DNA from: Planctomycetaceae bacterium | Lineage (GTDB): Bacteria; Planctomycetota; Planctomycetia; Pirellulales; Thermoguttaceae | NCBI GenBank assembly: GCA_031278315.1 | Contig: JAITKS010000267.1 | Location: 1-5,726, forward strand | Reading direction: 5' to 3' | Length of the DNA stretch: 5,726 nt | Part shown: in pieces, positions 5,618 to 5,726 of the stretch | How the letters are laid out: the number at the start of each line of letters is the position of its first letter | Position numbering within the stretch: the stretch's first letter is position 1 | Notes under the pieces: model-generated | Told to the model about the DNA's origin: nothing | What the model saw: only the letters and a program-made list of their open reading frames with translations | The model's database searches: none | Program-made: the position numbers and the translations under genes

Positions 5618-5726
5618 AATAAAAAAAATAATCTACGGATATATTACTAAAAAACGAATTTTAAAGTGTAATTGGAATAATTTATTTTTTTGCAGGATCG
5701 CGGTCGTCTCGACCGCATCTTTAGGC

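Larger units (their letters stand above)
5426..5726. repeat. Tandem array of the hairpin-headed repeat (one full unit plus a truncated unit)
   Basis: A complete unit starts with TGTAATATATCAGTG at 5426. The next unit follows with a 234-bp period: 5678-5726 is identical to 5444-5492 and is cut by the window edge. The complete unit carries the 76-bp palindromic head (5460-5535), the TCTGTG ladder (5591-5614) and the tail ending AACGAATTTTAAAG (5666). At the junction, TGTAATTGGAATAA replaces the longer unit start, as if the ATATCAG part were deleted. The array is in the same orientation as the copy at 31-294, so the large gene is flanked by direct repeats. Confidence 0.9.

Noticed and set aside
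5456..5650. 64-codon frame covering the right repeat copy
   Set aside because: It is a translation of the palindromic head and the TCTGTG ladder. The 9-nt period keeps the frame open by chance, and no ribosome binding site precedes it.
5426..5726. CRISPR array
   Set aside because: The period is 234 bp, the whole unit repeats with no short unique spacers, and no cas gene is present.

Overview
The window holds one very large protein-coding gene (887-5245, + strand) between non-coding, AT-rich flanks that carry copies of a structured dispersed repeat. The overall base composition is AT-rich. The encoded protein resembles, from memory, the large, functionally unassigned, secreted and membrane-anchored proteins common in Planctomycetota. 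Shared signatures are a PVKP...RIPLIKT.SGDLDYVV block and a C-terminal 'YVFTTPQGD' block just before a single transmembrane helix. A low-GC planctomycete, or a relative in the PVC group, is therefore the best guess. No marker gene in the window confirms this.

Layout: 1-30 is unassigned. 31-294 is one copy of a roughly 230-260 bp repeat. Its head is a 76-bp imperfect palindrome (64-139) made of two 7-bp triloop hairpins. Its tail contains three TCTGTG blocks spaced exactly 9 nt apart (205-228). 295-808 has no credible gene but holds a GC-rich palindrome (320-327), AT-rich stems, several copies of a TGATATATTA-type motif, and a decayed hairpin-module fragment (774-795). 824-841 is a perfect 7-bp stem with a 4-nt loop in the presumed leader. 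The gene starts at ATG 887 behind AGGAG and ends with TAA 5243-5245. 5246-5425 is non-coding and contains an inverted copy of the repeat's tail. 5426-5726 is a tandem array of the same repeat: one complete unit, then a second that begins 234 bp later and is cut by the window edge.

The gene stands alone, so no operon partner helps with function. The protein has a signal peptide, a long extracytoplasmic beta-rich body, a roughly 300-residue Asn/Gln/Ser-rich linker, and a C-terminal anchor with a short basic cytoplasmic tail. This is the architecture of a surface or periplasmic structural or binding protein, not an enzyme with a visible active site.

The most noteworthy structure is the repeat. 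Its two hairpins are inverted versions of each other that differ by two fully compensated base pairs, the left and right copies differ mainly outside the stems, and the unit ends in short inverted termini. This suggests a non-autonomous MITE/REP-like element maintained for its fold. No transposase is present in the window.
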